64,000 bases of DNA from Acinetobacter courvalinii (GCF_014635545.1 NZ_BMDA01000002.1:310001-374000); one strand, 5' to 3'. Counted from the stretch's first letter, positions 43,460 to 52,321 are shown. The notes: a model not told the origin generated them from the sequence alone. Translations and numbers: made by a program.

Positions 43460-44554
43460 CTATTTGGTTTCAGATGGAGCATCCAGTGTTGCAACCGGTT
43501 CATCCACATTTTCATGCAGCCATTCACGCCAGATCGCCAATAGAATCGCCAGAATCACAGGACCAATGAATAGACCGACCAAACCAAAGCTGGCAATACC
43601 ACCCAGTACCCCAAACATAATCAGGATAAACGGAATCTGGGTTGCGCCTGAAATCACCAATGGACGAATCACATTATCCGAACTGCTGACAATCAATACA
43701 CCCCACAGCACCACCCCAATCGCTTCCATAGTTTGGCCTTGCGCAAAGAGCCATAGGCCAACACCCAGATAGGAAACCGGTGTGCCAAAAGGAATCAGCG
43801 CGAGGATAAAAGTCACCATAGTAAGTAGCATCGGATTCGGTACACCTGCGACAAAGTAGCTCAGACCTGCCAGCAGGGCTTGTGCCACTGCAGTTAAACC
43901 AACGCCATAGACTACGGCACGGGTAGTTTCTGAAATGGTGTCCAGATAATGATGCACACGTGGGCCAATTACCATTTCCAGAGCACGACTCACCTGAGCC
44001 AGAATCATTTGCCCGTCACGATAAAAGAAGAACAGGGTCATGATGGCAAAGGTCAGTTTGACCAGATTACGGCTAATTTCACTCAGCACAAAACGTCCAT
44101 AACTCAAGTGGCTTTGAATCCATTCTGCAATATTCTTGGTAATGCTGTTCGGATCATTGCTGAGTTCATTTACGGTACGGCTGATATCCTTACCAATGAT
44201 GGGCAGGTTCCTGATAAAGTCCGGAATCTGGATATGACCCGAGAATAGTTGACGTTGTAAATTAAAATATAAATTGCGTCCTTCCAGTTGCAACATGAAG
44301 ATTGCAAAAATAAAAGGAATTCCGATCACTAAAATCACCAGCGTAATCATTAGTGTGGCATTTAGGGTAGGACGGTTTTCACCAAAGAAACGACGCTGTA
44401 CCCATAAATAAACAGGCCAGGTCATATACGCAATAATGGCCGCCCAAAGTACAGGGACAATAAAGTATTTGAGAATACTGAATCCCAAAAAGAGCAGGAC
44501 AAAGAACAGTCCAAATAGCAAAACGCGTTGTAATATGGGAGCGTATTGTTGCAC
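43460..44554 (-). CDS. AI-2E family transporter (PerM/YdiK-like)
   Basis: Inner-membrane protein of 364 residues with about eight hydrophobic segments. The family pattern is visible: PVLWAAIIAYMTWPVYLWVQR in the second helix, a central soluble region, and GLTAVAQALLAGL, LALIPFGTPVSYLGVG and GLFIGPVILAILLAIWREW. The start is GTG. AI-2E proteins include TqsA and sodium/proton exporters, so the substrate is open. Single gene with no obvious partner. Confidence 0.87.
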   Translation of the reverse strand: MQQYAPILQRVLLFGLFFVLLFLGFSILKYFIVPVLWAAIIAYMTWPVYLWVQRRFFGENRPTLNATLMITLVILVIGIPFIFAIFMLQLEGRNLYFNLQRQLFSGHIQIPDFIRNLPIIGKDISRTVNELSNDPNSITKNIAEWIQSHLSYGRFVLSEISRNLVKLTFAIMTLFFFYRDGQMILAQVSRALEMVIGPRVHHYLDTISETTRAVVYGVGLTAVAQALLAGLSYFVAGVPNPMLLTMVTFILALIPFGTPVSYLGVGLWLFAQGQTMEAIGVVLWGVLIVSSSDNVIRPLVISGATQIPFILIMFGVLGGIASFGLVGLFIGPVILAILLAIWREWLHENVDEPVATLDAPSETK

Positions 44555-44861
44555 AAGCGTCCGTCTCTAAAAGTAAAATGCGAATAAAATCATATTAACT
44601 GAAAAATCTGCACAGTAAAATTTCATTCGGTAATTTCAGCTTTAAATGTTTTACTCCAGCAACAGCATAAAATTTAAAAGGTCAGCGCGTTCGATGGTGA
44701 TACATGTAAAAAACAGGAAATAATGTTCAGCACAAAATACATGAACTCACGCTGGCAACATTTACTATCGAGTTTAATACAGGAGTCGGCAACGAGTTAC
44801 AAAGCGTATTGTTAGATTAAATCCATCACGCATCCATAAATGAATTTTAAGGAGTAGTTCG
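44555..44861. other. Intergenic gap, no gene seen
   Basis: 307 bases between divergent genes. I see no strong hairpin or coding frame; AAGGAG at about 44850 is the ribosome site of the next gene. Confidence 0.5.
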
Positions 44862-45212
44862 ATGGCTTATTCAAATAATCACAATCAATCACCTGAAAAA
44901 GCAGAATCGCAGAATCAAGCAAAAACGAATCCTAACGATGTTTCCCAGCCCAATGACAACGTTGCGAACCTATTCAATAACGATAAAGCCAGCTATCAAG
45001 AGATTGAAGGGCTCACAGACACCGAGCAATTGCAACAGAGCTTAGACCAGAACGCAACTTCGCAGAACCCTGAGGGAAGTCATGGTAATGAAAATATTCG
45101 TAAAGCAGTTGAAAATCTGGACCGTGACGAAATGAAGCATAATCTGAAAGATGAAAGTGCTGAAAAAGACGGGCCGAGTGAAAACCCTGCTCCGTTTATC
45201 AGGCCTGAATAG
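44862..45212 (+). CDS. Hydrophilic, probably disordered protein
   Basis: 116 residues, not recognised. The product has almost no hydrophobic stretch and is rich in Asn, Gln, Glu, Ser and Lys. It has no signal peptide. AAGGAG 8 bases before ATG supports translation. Segments such as SYQEIEGLTDTEQLQQSLDQ and NIRKAVENLDRDEMKHNLKD may form short helices. Composition suggests an intrinsically disordered, possibly stress-protective protein, but this is inference. Confidence 0.65.
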   Translation: MAYSNNHNQSPEKAESQNQAKTNPNDVSQPNDNVANLFNNDKASYQEIEGLTDTEQLQQSLDQNATSQNPEGSHGNENIRKAVENLDRDEMKHNLKDESAEKDGPSENPAPFIRPE

Positions 45213-45257
45213 ACATTAAAGCTTGCTAAATCGAGCGATATCGAGAACCAAGCCTTT

Positions 45258-45288
45258 CACTGGTTTCATCTTTATGATGGAACCAGTG
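45258..45288. terminator. Hairpin between convergent genes
   Basis: CACTGGTT / AACCAGTG perfect 8-bp stem around an inner CAT/ATG pairing, between the disordered-protein gene and the orphan parA. The flanking T-run is weak in both directions. Confidence 0.5.
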
Positions 45289-45291
45289 TAT

Positions 45292-45936
45292 TTAAAACCA
45301 TTCACTGGGATCGTCGACTAACTGGTTTAACACCGGTTGCCACTGGCTTTGGATACTGACAAAGTTTTTCTGGGTTTTATCAAAAATACTGAGGCCCTGC
45401 ATGGCCAATGTACCATAGGCACTCCGCTCTGAAATCCAGGCCACAGGTTCCTGTTCAATCTTGTTAAAGAAGTCCTGAATATCTTTAGAGCTGGAACTGT
45501 TCGGTTTGACCCGATTGGCAATCAGCAGGATTTGGACCTTTCCTTTACGAATGCGTTTAATGTCTTGCAAATGCTTGAGGAAACGGCGGGTACTATCAAT
45601 GTCAAAGAACGAAGGTTGCAGCGGCGTCACGATGGCATGCGCTTCGCTGACCAGTTGCTCCGCATGTTCACCTGACAGCGCACCAGGCGCATCAATAATT
45701 AAATAGTCCAGATTTTTTGGTGCTTCACCGATCGATTTTTCATGTCGCCAATCCAGACTCTGAATGCCAGTCACCGTCGCCGGACGCTGCTTTAACCATT
45801 GTAAAGAAGATTTCTGGTTGTCTGCATCGGCCAGCGCGACCTTATAGCCTTTTTGTGAGAGTGCGGCAGCGAGCGTGATCGCCGTCATGGTCTTGCCACA
45901 GCCACCTTTTTGATTTGCGATTAATATGGTTTTCAT
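45292..45936 (-). CDS. Orphan ParA/MinD-family ATPase
   Basis: Deviant-Walker ATPase of 214 residues. It has the signature KGGCGKT at about residues 10-16, ADADNQKSS (Walker A') and DYLIIDAPG (Walker B). ParA proteins bind DNA or membranes to segregate plasmids or position cargo. No ParB gene or obvious parS lies adjacent, so the cargo is unknown; chromosomal orphan ParAs position chemoreceptors, carboxysomes or pili. ATG 45936 is preferred to TTG 45972. It is divergent from a membrane-anchored nuclease-like gene across 130 bases. Confidence 0.88.
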   Translation of the reverse strand: MKTILIANQKGGCGKTMTAITLAAALSQKGYKVALADADNQKSSLQWLKQRPATVTGIQSLDWRHEKSIGEAPKNLDYLIIDAPGALSGEHAEQLVSEAHAIVTPLQPSFFDIDSTRRFLKHLQDIKRIRKGKVQILLIANRVKPNSSSSKDIQDFFNKIEQEPVAWISERSAYGTLAMQGLSIFDKTQKNFVSIQSQWQPVLNQLVDDPSEWF

Positions 45937-46066
45937 GAAATTAGATTTATTTAACTTGGCTCTCGTATTCAACCATACCTTAGCATCTTTTTAGCGCCAG
46001 TGTGTTACACATGACAAAAGTTTAATGTTGCAGTTAAATAGCGATATTCAGAAAAAGGAAGGTTTT

Positions 46067-46534
46067 ATGTCGGTTTGGCTTGCAATGTTGATCGGTGGCT
46101 GTATTGGCGTCGTCATCACCACCATTATTTTGTCCAGTACCCGCAATGGTCGGGTACAGGCCGAATATGAAAAGTATATTGCCGAGCTGGAACTGGAACA
46201 TAAACAGGCCTTGCTGGATGCACAGAAGCGCAGTGTCAATACCAGTCGGGCGGTGTTGAAGGGGAAAATGGCGGAACAGTTTGCACCGATCTTGCCTGAA
46301 TTCCAGTATCTGCCTAGTGATGCCAAATTCCTCGGTGATCCTGTCGATTATGTAGTGTTTGATGGTTATACCGATTTCCGTGATGGTGACGGAACTGCCG
46401 AAGATATCGAAGTGATCTTGCTCGACATCAAAAGCGGTGGGGCACGCTTAAGCAAAGGGCAGCAGGCCATTGCCCAAGCGGTTCGCGAAGGCCGGATCCG
46501 TTTTGAGACCTTAAGAATCGATTTTGAAGATTAA
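46067..46534 (+). CDS. Holliday junction resolvase-like endonuclease family protein
   Basis: 155 residues. An N-terminal membrane helix (about 4-24) is followed by a coiled coil (about 28-60). A PD-(D/E)xK-like domain comes next, with SRAVLKGKMAEQFAPILPEF, KFLGDPVDYVVFDGY and VILLDIKSGGARLS. The Asp of GDPVDYVVFDG and the D-x-K of LLDIKSG are the expected catalytic pattern (Endonuc_Holl, PF10107). AAGGAAGG sets ATG 46067. It is convergent with and overlaps the end of the next gene by four bases. Activity is inferred from the family. Confidence 0.85.
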   Translation: MSVWLAMLIGGCIGVVITTIILSSTRNGRVQAEYEKYIAELELEHKQALLDAQKRSVNTSRAVLKGKMAEQFAPILPEFQYLPSDAKFLGDPVDYVVFDGYTDFRDGDGTAEDIEVILLDIKSGGARLSKGQQAIAQAVREGRIRFETLRIDFED

Positions 46535-47166
46535 TGCGGGATCTGTAATTTCTGTGCCCGGGCGAACAGCATCTTTTGCGCAATGGCCGGAATGCCTTCC
46601 GCATCAAAATATTGTTTTTCGATCAGTTTAAATTTAGCTTGTAACAGGTGTCGCTCCATATCGCGATTGAGGTGGCAACCATCAGCAATACGTTTCTGGA
46701 TCGGGGTGAGTAAAGTTTGCAAGGACTGTATCTTCGCAGAGTCTGGATGTTTGACATGTTCTACCAGATGAAAGGTCCCTGTCGGCTTGAGCACGCGATA
46801 GATTTCTGCCAGTGCCTGATCAAGCTGGGCAATACTGCACAAGGTCCAGGTTGAGACCACATGATCCAGAGATGCGGTGGCAAAAGGCAGTTTTTCTGCA
46901 CTGGATTGGATATGCTTGATAAAGAATGGCGCCTGTTGAACCCGTTCAACCGCAAGCAGATAAATGTCCGGATTTGGCTCCAGCGCATAAAGCGTATCGA
47001 CATTGCCATAGAAGGGAATATTCAGACCTGTACCAAAACCAATCTCGAGGACTTCTCCTTCGATCGGGAGCAATAATTCACGACGTCGATCCATCAGGCT
47101 GGCGGTTTGCATGACCTGATTCAGTAAATGAGGGAATATACGGCGTTGGTAAAATTGGTAAATCAT
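46531..47166 (-). CDS. Class I SAM-dependent methyltransferase (UbiE-like)
   Basis: Methyltransferase of 211 residues. The SAM-binding motif I is VLEIGFGTGLNIPFY. The acidic loop is YALEPNPD, with LPFATASLDHVVSTWTLCSI (motif II/post-II) and EIYRVLKPTGTFHLVEH (motif III). It belongs to the Methyltransf_11 group, related to UbiE/phosphatidylethanolamine methyltransferases. Substrate is not readable. It ends inside the last bases of the convergent nuclease gene. Confidence 0.86.
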   Translation of the reverse strand: MIYQFYQRRIFPHLLNQVMQTASLMDRRRELLLPIEGEVLEIGFGTGLNIPFYGNVDTLYALEPNPDIYLLAVERVQQAPFFIKHIQSSAEKLPFATASLDHVVSTWTLCSIAQLDQALAEIYRVLKPTGTFHLVEHVKHPDSAKIQSLQTLLTPIQKRIADGCHLNRDMERHLLQAKFKLIEKQYFDAEGIPAIAQKMLFARAQKLQIPH

Positions 47167-47333
47167 ACAAATCCATTCATTGATTCAAAATAAGCGGAGG
47201 GTCACTGCACCACAAAAATATGACCAAAGTGAGTTTGATTGTTACTAAAAAAAGCACTTTTTTTCACCATCTAAGCATACTATGAAGAGACGTGCTTTTC
47301 TAAGTTTTTCGTTATGTTGAGGATGATTGAGCC

Positions 47334-47897
47334 ATGAAAAAACGTCTGTTGATGAGTTTATGCATGGTTGTTGCAATTGGGCAGACACATGCATCGACCA
47401 ATGGGGAAGAATACAATATTGCCAATGGTTTAGCGCCCGTTGTGAAATATCAGTCGATTTCGGTACTCAAGCCGTTTGACGGCAACTTCCGGATTCTCGG
47501 TTCAAAACTCTATCATGACGATGAGCAAGCCAAATTTTCTCCGATAGATTATGCGGTCAGTTTGGGTCTGTTTGCGAATCCCGAGATTGCGCGAACCATT
47601 GATGTTCAACAATATGACCGTTACCTGAACTGGAAAATGAAAACCTTACCGGTCCCACCCGATCAGGCCATCAAAATGGTATCGAATATGCACATTATTC
47701 CTGCCAATCCAGAGATTGCCAAACAGATTAAACAGGTGAAACGTGGTGATCTGGTGCAGTTAAAAGGTGAACTGGTTGAGATTCGTGATAAGGATCTGGT
47801 GTGGAAATCATCGCTCACTCCAGGTGGTGTCGGTGATGGGGCCTGTGAACTGTTCCGTGTCAGTTCAATTCAGTGGATTGAGAAACAGAATATTTAA
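47334..47897 (+). CDS. Periplasmic protein, hypothetical
   Basis: 187 residues with a signal peptide MKKRLLMSLCMVVAIGQTHA. The mature part includes LKPFDGNFRILGSKLYHDDEQAKFSPIDYAVSLGLF, LNWKMKTLPVP and RGDLVQLKGELVEIRD...SSLTPGGVGDGACELFRV. The last segment resembles an OB-like fold seen in secreted regulatory proteins. No close family is recognised. Secretion signal, tidy start and a following terminator support a real gene. Confidence 0.72.
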   Translation: MKKRLLMSLCMVVAIGQTHASTNGEEYNIANGLAPVVKYQSISVLKPFDGNFRILGSKLYHDDEQAKFSPIDYAVSLGLFANPEIARTIDVQQYDRYLNWKMKTLPVPPDQAIKMVSNMHIIPANPEIAKQIKQVKRGDLVQLKGELVEIRDKDLVWKSSLTPGGVGDGACELFRVSSIQWIEKQNI

Positions 47898-47916
47898 CTT
47901 GATGCTGTATTTAAAT

Positions 47917-47948
47917 AAAAAAGAGGGCGCGAAATCCCTCTTTTTTTA
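47917..47948. terminator. Bidirectional terminator
   Basis: AAAAAAGAGGG-CGCGAAAT-CCCTCTTTTTTT between convergent genes. Confidence 0.92.
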
Positions 47949-47958
47949 TGCATGTCAA

Positions 47959-48519
47959 TTATTCTTCCTGTGCTTTTGTTTCAGCGGACTGAGTACTTCT
48001 CCAGTGATGTAACTGGCTTTGAGCATGTAGATATTCATTGAGCTGATCGACCGGCTGGCGAGTCTCTGTTTTAGCAGTACCCGTCTGGTCCAAAATTTTT
48101 GCCTGCTGTTCCCAATAATCATACAGTAAGCCTTGAATATAACGGCCTTGCTCGGTTTTTAGTTCCAGATCTTTCAACATCGACAGCGCAGATTTAACAT
48201 TGTCCTTTTGGCGTTGCTGTTCAAATTTCGGGGTTAAGGTATTGGCTTCTTTCATCTTGGCCAATTCCATTTCCATGCTATCGCTCATATCGGTAAAGCG
48301 GCGGTCATAGTCATCCAGTATGGCAATATCATGGCCATCATCTGCGGTTGCAGGGAACTGTTTGATCGGCAACTGCTTTAATTGACCAATCTCATCGTGG
48401 GCCGAACTGCTTTGCTGCTCCTGTTTGGCTGTCGGTTCTTTATCTTTATTACAGGCGCTCAAGAGCAGGGCTGAACTGAGCATACAGCTCAGGGCAAAGG
48501 TGGTTTTCATACTCGGCAT
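47959..48519 (-). CDS. Lipoprotein, hypothetical
   Basis: 186 residues. The signal peptide ends in lipobox LLSAC, Cys at about 23. The mature protein is charged and mostly helical, with DDYDRRFTDMSDSMEMELAK and MLKDLELKTEQGRYIQGLLYDYW suggesting coiled-coil helices. ATG 48519 has GAG upstream at good distance; ATG 48510 is too close to any ribosome site. It may be cotranscribed with the upstream methyltransferase. Function unknown. Confidence 0.75.
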   Translation of the reverse strand: MPSMKTTFALSCMLSSALLLSACNKDKEPTAKQEQQSSSAHDEIGQLKQLPIKQFPATADDGHDIAILDDYDRRFTDMSDSMEMELAKMKEANTLTPKFEQQRQKDNVKSALSMLKDLELKTEQGRYIQGLLYDYWEQQAKILDQTGTAKTETRQPVDQLNEYLHAQSQLHHWRSTQSAETKAQEE

Positions 48520-48538
48520 GGATCAACTCGACAAATAT

Positions 48539-49318
48539 TTAGTTTGCAATTTTCTGAAAATGATATGCAAAGGTGGTATAGGGGAAATCAATCTGATCTT
48601 GCGCAGTTAGACCGGTAAAATCAAATACGATTTGTTCGAACTTTGCTTTTAACTGTTGCTGTTCTGCGACCGGCATGGCGGCAATAAAACTGGTCGACAA
48701 TAAACGCTTACTCACCACTTGCTCAACCGTACCGTGATGTTTCTGCTGGAAGGTTTGTAATTCAACAAAGCTAAACAGTTGCTGCTGTTCAAATACCTGT
48801 TTCCATTGCTCACTGTGATAACGTGGAGTATCTCCTTCTAGCGGAGCAATTTCCTCCGCCAGTGCGTTGACCCAGTCCACCGTGGTGTCGCGTTGATTCC
48901 AGATCAGCCCTAAATGTCCCGACGGCGTTAATACCCGATGCATTTCCGTCAAGGTTTCAAGATTGGCAAACCAGTGGAAGGATTGGGCACATAGAATCGC
49001 ATCAATCGAGGCATCTGCCAGTGGCAAATGATCACTGGATGCCTGTATACATTTCACCTGTGGATGGTTGTGCTGAAGCTGTTGTAACATTTCAGCGACA
49101 GGCTCGACCGCAATCACTTTGGCCTTGCTTTGCAACAGGTAGGGTAAGAATTTGCCAGTCCCGGCACCGAGGTCAATAACAGTGGAATTTTCACCTATCT
49201 GGAGGCGATCTTGCAGCCAAACCGCAATATCTTGCGGGTAACTGGGGCGAACCTGCTGGTACAGTTCGGCACCTAAACTAAAGCCTTTTTGAGCGGCAGG
49301 GTGTAAGGATTGTGTCAT
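48539..49318 (-). CDS. Class I SAM-dependent methyltransferase (biotin-C/TAM-like)
   Basis: 259 residues. The N-terminal segment FSLGAELYQQVRPSYPQDI and motif I VIDLGAGTGKFLPYL, then VIAVEPVAEMLQQL, LPLADASIDAILCAQSFHWF and EMHRVLTPSGHLGLIWNQRD, are a well-known Methyltransf_11 subgroup (including yeast CRG1/TMT1-like and trans-aconitate-type methyltransferases). Substrate not readable. A lipoprotein gene follows 20 bases downstream. Confidence 0.87.
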   Translation of the reverse strand: MTQSLHPAAQKGFSLGAELYQQVRPSYPQDIAVWLQDRLQIGENSTVIDLGAGTGKFLPYLLQSKAKVIAVEPVAEMLQQLQHNHPQVKCIQASSDHLPLADASIDAILCAQSFHWFANLETLTEMHRVLTPSGHLGLIWNQRDTTVDWVNALAEEIAPLEGDTPRYHSEQWKQVFEQQQLFSFVELQTFQQKHHGTVEQVVSKRLLSTSFIAAMPVAEQQQLKAKFEQIVFDFTGLTAQDQIDFPYTTFAYHFQKIAN

Positions 49319-49439
49319 CTTTTGCGCTTTTTAATCTGTCTTATCTCTATAAAATAAGATACTCCGCAATTATGGTTTGGCAAAGCCATCATTTGGTGAC
49401 TTTTTGCTACAGACCCTGGATCAATTTCTCAGTGTGAGC

Positions 49440-50714
49440 ATGGATAAGCAAATCGTATTTGAAGATGAACATATTCGCGTTATTTTTTTAAAAGGTTCAA
49501 GTGACACTTTAGTGGTTTCGTTCGGCGATTTGATTAGTCGCGCCAAAGGAATGTCCATTAATGCTGAAAAATCATTAATAAAATATCAATACAACGTCCT
49601 TGGCATAATGCCAAAACAAAAATCATGGTTTCCTAAAAGCAGCATGCTGCAAATGCAGCAACAGATTCTGCCAATTTTGCAACAGTTTAAACAGATTGTC
49701 GGCTATGGCGGCTCCATGGGGGGCTATGCTGCAATTAAATATTCCAACTTGTTGGATATGCAAAAAGTGGTGGCTTTTGTCCCACAGTATTCGATCGATC
49801 CCGATGTGGTTCAAGATCGCCGTTATGCCGAGTTTTTTGATGCCGGCATTCATCAAGACATGCAGATTCAGGCTGATGAAGTCGATGTATCGCGTGAATA
49901 TATTATTGTTTACGACCCTTATTTTGCCGAAGATAAAGAGCATTTCTTAAAAATTCAGCCTTTATTGCCGAAGATGCATGTCATTCATTTGCCATTTACT
50001 GGCCATGAAGCACTTTCGGTGCTGGCAAGCTCGCAATTGCTGAATGATTTTGTCGAAAAACCTTTTGAAATTACTTATTTCTACAAGCGTGTACGTGAAG
50101 TTAAAAAGCAAAGTAAATTCTATTATCGTCATGTACTGGATGCCTTATTGGCAAGACATCATCAGGCCTTATTGAAGATTTTAGAAAACAATGAGTTTGA
50201 GCTGGATGAGCGCTATTTTGATGCGGTCATCAAGCAGAAGCTGGTACAACAGTTATTTAAGCTGAAACATGCCAGCGAGCAGAACCTGCATAAGTTGGGG
50301 ATTCAGCCGCATTTCGTACAACACACTGATCATTCGAAGCCAACGCTCATAACGGCTCAACAGAGCTGTCTGGTCTTTAATCTGGTGAGTTTAAAACTGG
50401 AAAGTTATAGCGCTGAGACGCTTGCAGCCAATCTGAATTATCTTGTTCCGTTAAAAATTGCGGACAGCGCATTGGTGCAACTCGAGCTGAATGATGAAAC
50501 TTATTTATTGACTATGAATGATCGTGGTATTCACAAGCTGGTCAAGGTTGGTGAGGCTTTGGCCTTGGATCAGTCGCCGCTGGTGTTTAAATGTTATGCC
50601 GAGTTTTGTAGCATCAGTTATAAGCAACTGAGCTTAAGCTGTGATGAACAAGGCTTCACGCATTTTGTTGAAAATAATGTGGATGAGCAGACCAAACTGC
50701 AATTATTTAATTAA
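49440..50714 (+). CDS. Alpha/beta hydrolase-fold protein with uncharacterised C-terminal half
   Basis: About 424 residues from ATG 49440; a TTG at 49377 would give 445 but has no ribosome site. The N-terminal half has the nucleophile elbow GYGGSMGGYAAIKYS and AFVPQYSIDPDVV, then a plausible catalytic His in PFTGHEAL. That part is an alpha/beta hydrolase. The second half (about 210-424) is helical, then beta-rich (LVQLELNDETYLLTMND), with no recognised family. No signal peptide or membrane helix. Substrate unknown. Confidence 0.75.
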   Translation: MDKQIVFEDEHIRVIFLKGSSDTLVVSFGDLISRAKGMSINAEKSLIKYQYNVLGIMPKQKSWFPKSSMLQMQQQILPILQQFKQIVGYGGSMGGYAAIKYSNLLDMQKVVAFVPQYSIDPDVVQDRRYAEFFDAGIHQDMQIQADEVDVSREYIIVYDPYFAEDKEHFLKIQPLLPKMHVIHLPFTGHEALSVLASSQLLNDFVEKPFEITYFYKRVREVKKQSKFYYRHVLDALLARHHQALLKILENNEFELDERYFDAVIKQKLVQQLFKLKHASEQNLHKLGIQPHFVQHTDHSKPTLITAQQSCLVFNLVSLKLESYSAETLAANLNYLVPLKIADSALVQLELNDETYLLTMNDRGIHKLVKVGEALALDQSPLVFKCYAEFCSISYKQLSLSCDEQGFTHFVENNVDEQTKLQLFN

Positions 50715-50724
50715 TTCTTTGCCA

Positions 50725-50760
50725 TAAAAAAGCCCTTTGCATTGCAAAGGGCTTTTTTTT
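50725..50760. terminator. Bidirectional terminator
   Basis: AAAAAAGCCCTTTGC-ATT-GCAAAGGGCTTTTTTTT between convergent genes. Confidence 0.95.
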
Positions 50761-50777
50761 AGAACGGACTTAAAGGA

Positions 50778-51392
50778 TTAGTTTGCACCAATTTTTGCAT
50801 TAGTATTCACATTGGCATTGACGCCTAGTACTTTAACACCGACATTGGCACCTGTTTGCAGGCCTTTCTTATCTGCATTCAAGCCGGTTTGGGCATTTAC
50901 ACCGGTAGTTTTACCGTTTACCTGTGCTTGTGCATTGGTTTGAGCACCTAAATTTAATGATTTAGGTTGGTTAGATGCCTTTTTGTCTTCAATACGTTTT
51001 TTGACATTTGCAGTAGTCTCCGCTGCAAACTCTTTCCCATCAACAGTTTTCTCTACTGCATAATCTTTAGTGTTTTTAACGGCTTCACCGGTTTTGTTCA
51101 CGACAGTTGAACCGATATGAGTTGCTGTTCCAACGGTTTTCTGAGTTGCGCTTACGCCTGTATTGACAGCAGCGTGACCGACATTGTGTGCTGTATGACC
51201 TACGCCTTGTGCCACGTGACCAACGCCTTGAGCAGTATTTTTTACTGCGCCAGTCACACCCTTAAGCAAGCCACCAGACTGTACGTTGACTTGAGCTGAG
51301 CCATTCGCATTGACTTCAGCGCTCTGTGCAAAAACAGAGGCAGAAGCAAGGATAGTTGTTGTCACGATAGCTGTTTTGATCATTTTTTTCAT
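50778..51392 (-). CDS. Secreted LEA-like/amphipathic-repeat protein
   Basis: 204 residues. Signal peptide ends VFAQ at about 23. The mature part has short repeats NTAQGVGHVAQGVGHTAH, NVGHAAVNTG, then helix-forming charged segments NTKDYAVEKTVDGKEFAAETTANVKKR like LEA group 3 or apolipoprotein helices. It ends in Gly/Asn-rich repeats of the form LGVNANVNTNAK. It has no cysteine. Suits a secreted or periplasmic protective protein; function inferred. Confidence 0.72.
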   Translation of the reverse strand: MKKMIKTAIVTTTILASASVFAQSAEVNANGSAQVNVQSGGLLKGVTGAVKNTAQGVGHVAQGVGHTAHNVGHAAVNTGVSATQKTVGTATHIGSTVVNKTGEAVKNTKDYAVEKTVDGKEFAAETTANVKKRIEDKKASNQPKSLNLGAQTNAQAQVNGKTTGVNAQTGLNADKKGLQTGANVGVKVLGVNANVNTNAKIGAN

Positions 51393-51411
51393 TGCGATTT
51401 CCTTAAGCGAT

Positions 51412-51428
51412 GTACCGTAAAGCGGTAC
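51412..51428 (-). promoter_or_regulatory. Perfect dyad in 5' leader of the LEA-like gene
   Basis: GTACCG-TAAAG-CGGTAC lies 20 bases upstream of the ATG and just upstream of the AAGGAAA ribosome site. It could be an RNA hairpin affecting translation or an operator. Confidence 0.45.
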
Positions 51429-51725
51429 TTCATTAACGCAAGTGCATCATAGCGAGCAAAAAAGCAAAAATGTGTGATTTTCATCAAAAATTACATCCAG
51501 ATTACAGCTCAAACACACTTTGGTGAGAAATTATGAAGACTGGTTATCATAATAAGCACGTGAAAAGTGATGTTTTTTAATTAATATAAAATCCTGTAAA
51601 TCATCATTTTTATATTTTTAGGGCAAAACGGTTTTTAATCATTTCGAGTTATATTTTATCGGACCAAATATGAAAATTTAGAATATTTAAATAGGATTAA
51701 ACCGGTTTAAAAATAATCAAAATCA

Positions 51726-51741
51726 TGGCATTTTTATTGCT
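51726..51741 (+). promoter_or_regulatory. Sigma-54-like promoter match
   Basis: TGGCATTTTTATTGCT fits TGGCAYRNNNNTTGCW with one mismatch at the R position. It precedes the gene at 52010 by about 270 bases. Unverified; AT-rich DNA gives chance matches. Confidence 0.3.
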
Positions 51742-51782
51742 TGGTATAAATAGGTGAAATCGTCGTTGTACTTTTTTGAGTC

Positions 51783-51875
51783 ATTTAAAGTTTTAGGACC
51801 CATTTTCGATTCCACCTGATTCTTCATTTTGAAGTATGAAATCGAGTTAAAAGATTTAAGGGGTTTAGGTCCCAT
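51783..51875 (+). repeat. Imperfect direct repeat in a long intergenic gap
   Basis: ATTTAAAGTTTTAGGACCCAT (51783-51803) and ATTTAAGGGGTTTAGGTCCCAT (51854-51875) share most bases, 71 apart. They lie in the AT-rich gap 51393-52009, which holds no gene that I can see. Confidence 0.4.
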
Positions 51876-52009
51876 GAAATTTTTAATCGTTTTGACTTGA
51901 AATATATATGTGAAATTTAAAGTGAATTTTTAAATTGTATTCGCATTATTTATAGAAAAACAACTGACAACCAGGTAATGACCAGTAACTCAAGCACTGG
52001 AGAATATAA

Positions 52010-52321
52010 ATGAAACAGATTGCCGCATTTTTATTTGTCCTGATCGCACTTGGCGTGGTGGTGTTCTATTTTGAACCCGCAACGCCGAGCAATGCCTCAG
52101 ACGATACCGCAGTTTACCAGATGCGTCCTGAGCACTCAGGCAGCAGTTCAAGCGTTTTAAAATCAGAGGAGGCCAAAACAGCAACACACACTACATCCGA
52201 TATGTTGAATCAATTAAATACAACACAAAAAGATGTTCAATTTTATGACACCAAAAGTGATCCTTCGATACAACCGATTGATCCGGAAACCGACCCAGCG
52301 AATGAAATTAAAAAACTTTAA
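52010..52321 (+). CDS. Small exported/anchored hypothetical protein
   Basis: 103 residues with an N-terminal signal anchor KQIAAFLFVLIALGVVVFYF. A polar, Ser/Thr/Asp-rich tail with no cysteine follows. CTGGAGAA upstream of the ATG is a fair ribosome site. It lies directly before the secreted protease gene with a shared 73-base gap that holds the duplicated dyad. Possibly an accessory for the protease; unproven. Confidence 0.65.
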   Translation: MKQIAAFLFVLIALGVVVFYFEPATPSNASDDTAVYQMRPEHSGSSSSVLKSEEAKTATHTTSDMLNQLNTTQKDVQFYDTKSDPSIQPIDPETDPANEIKKL

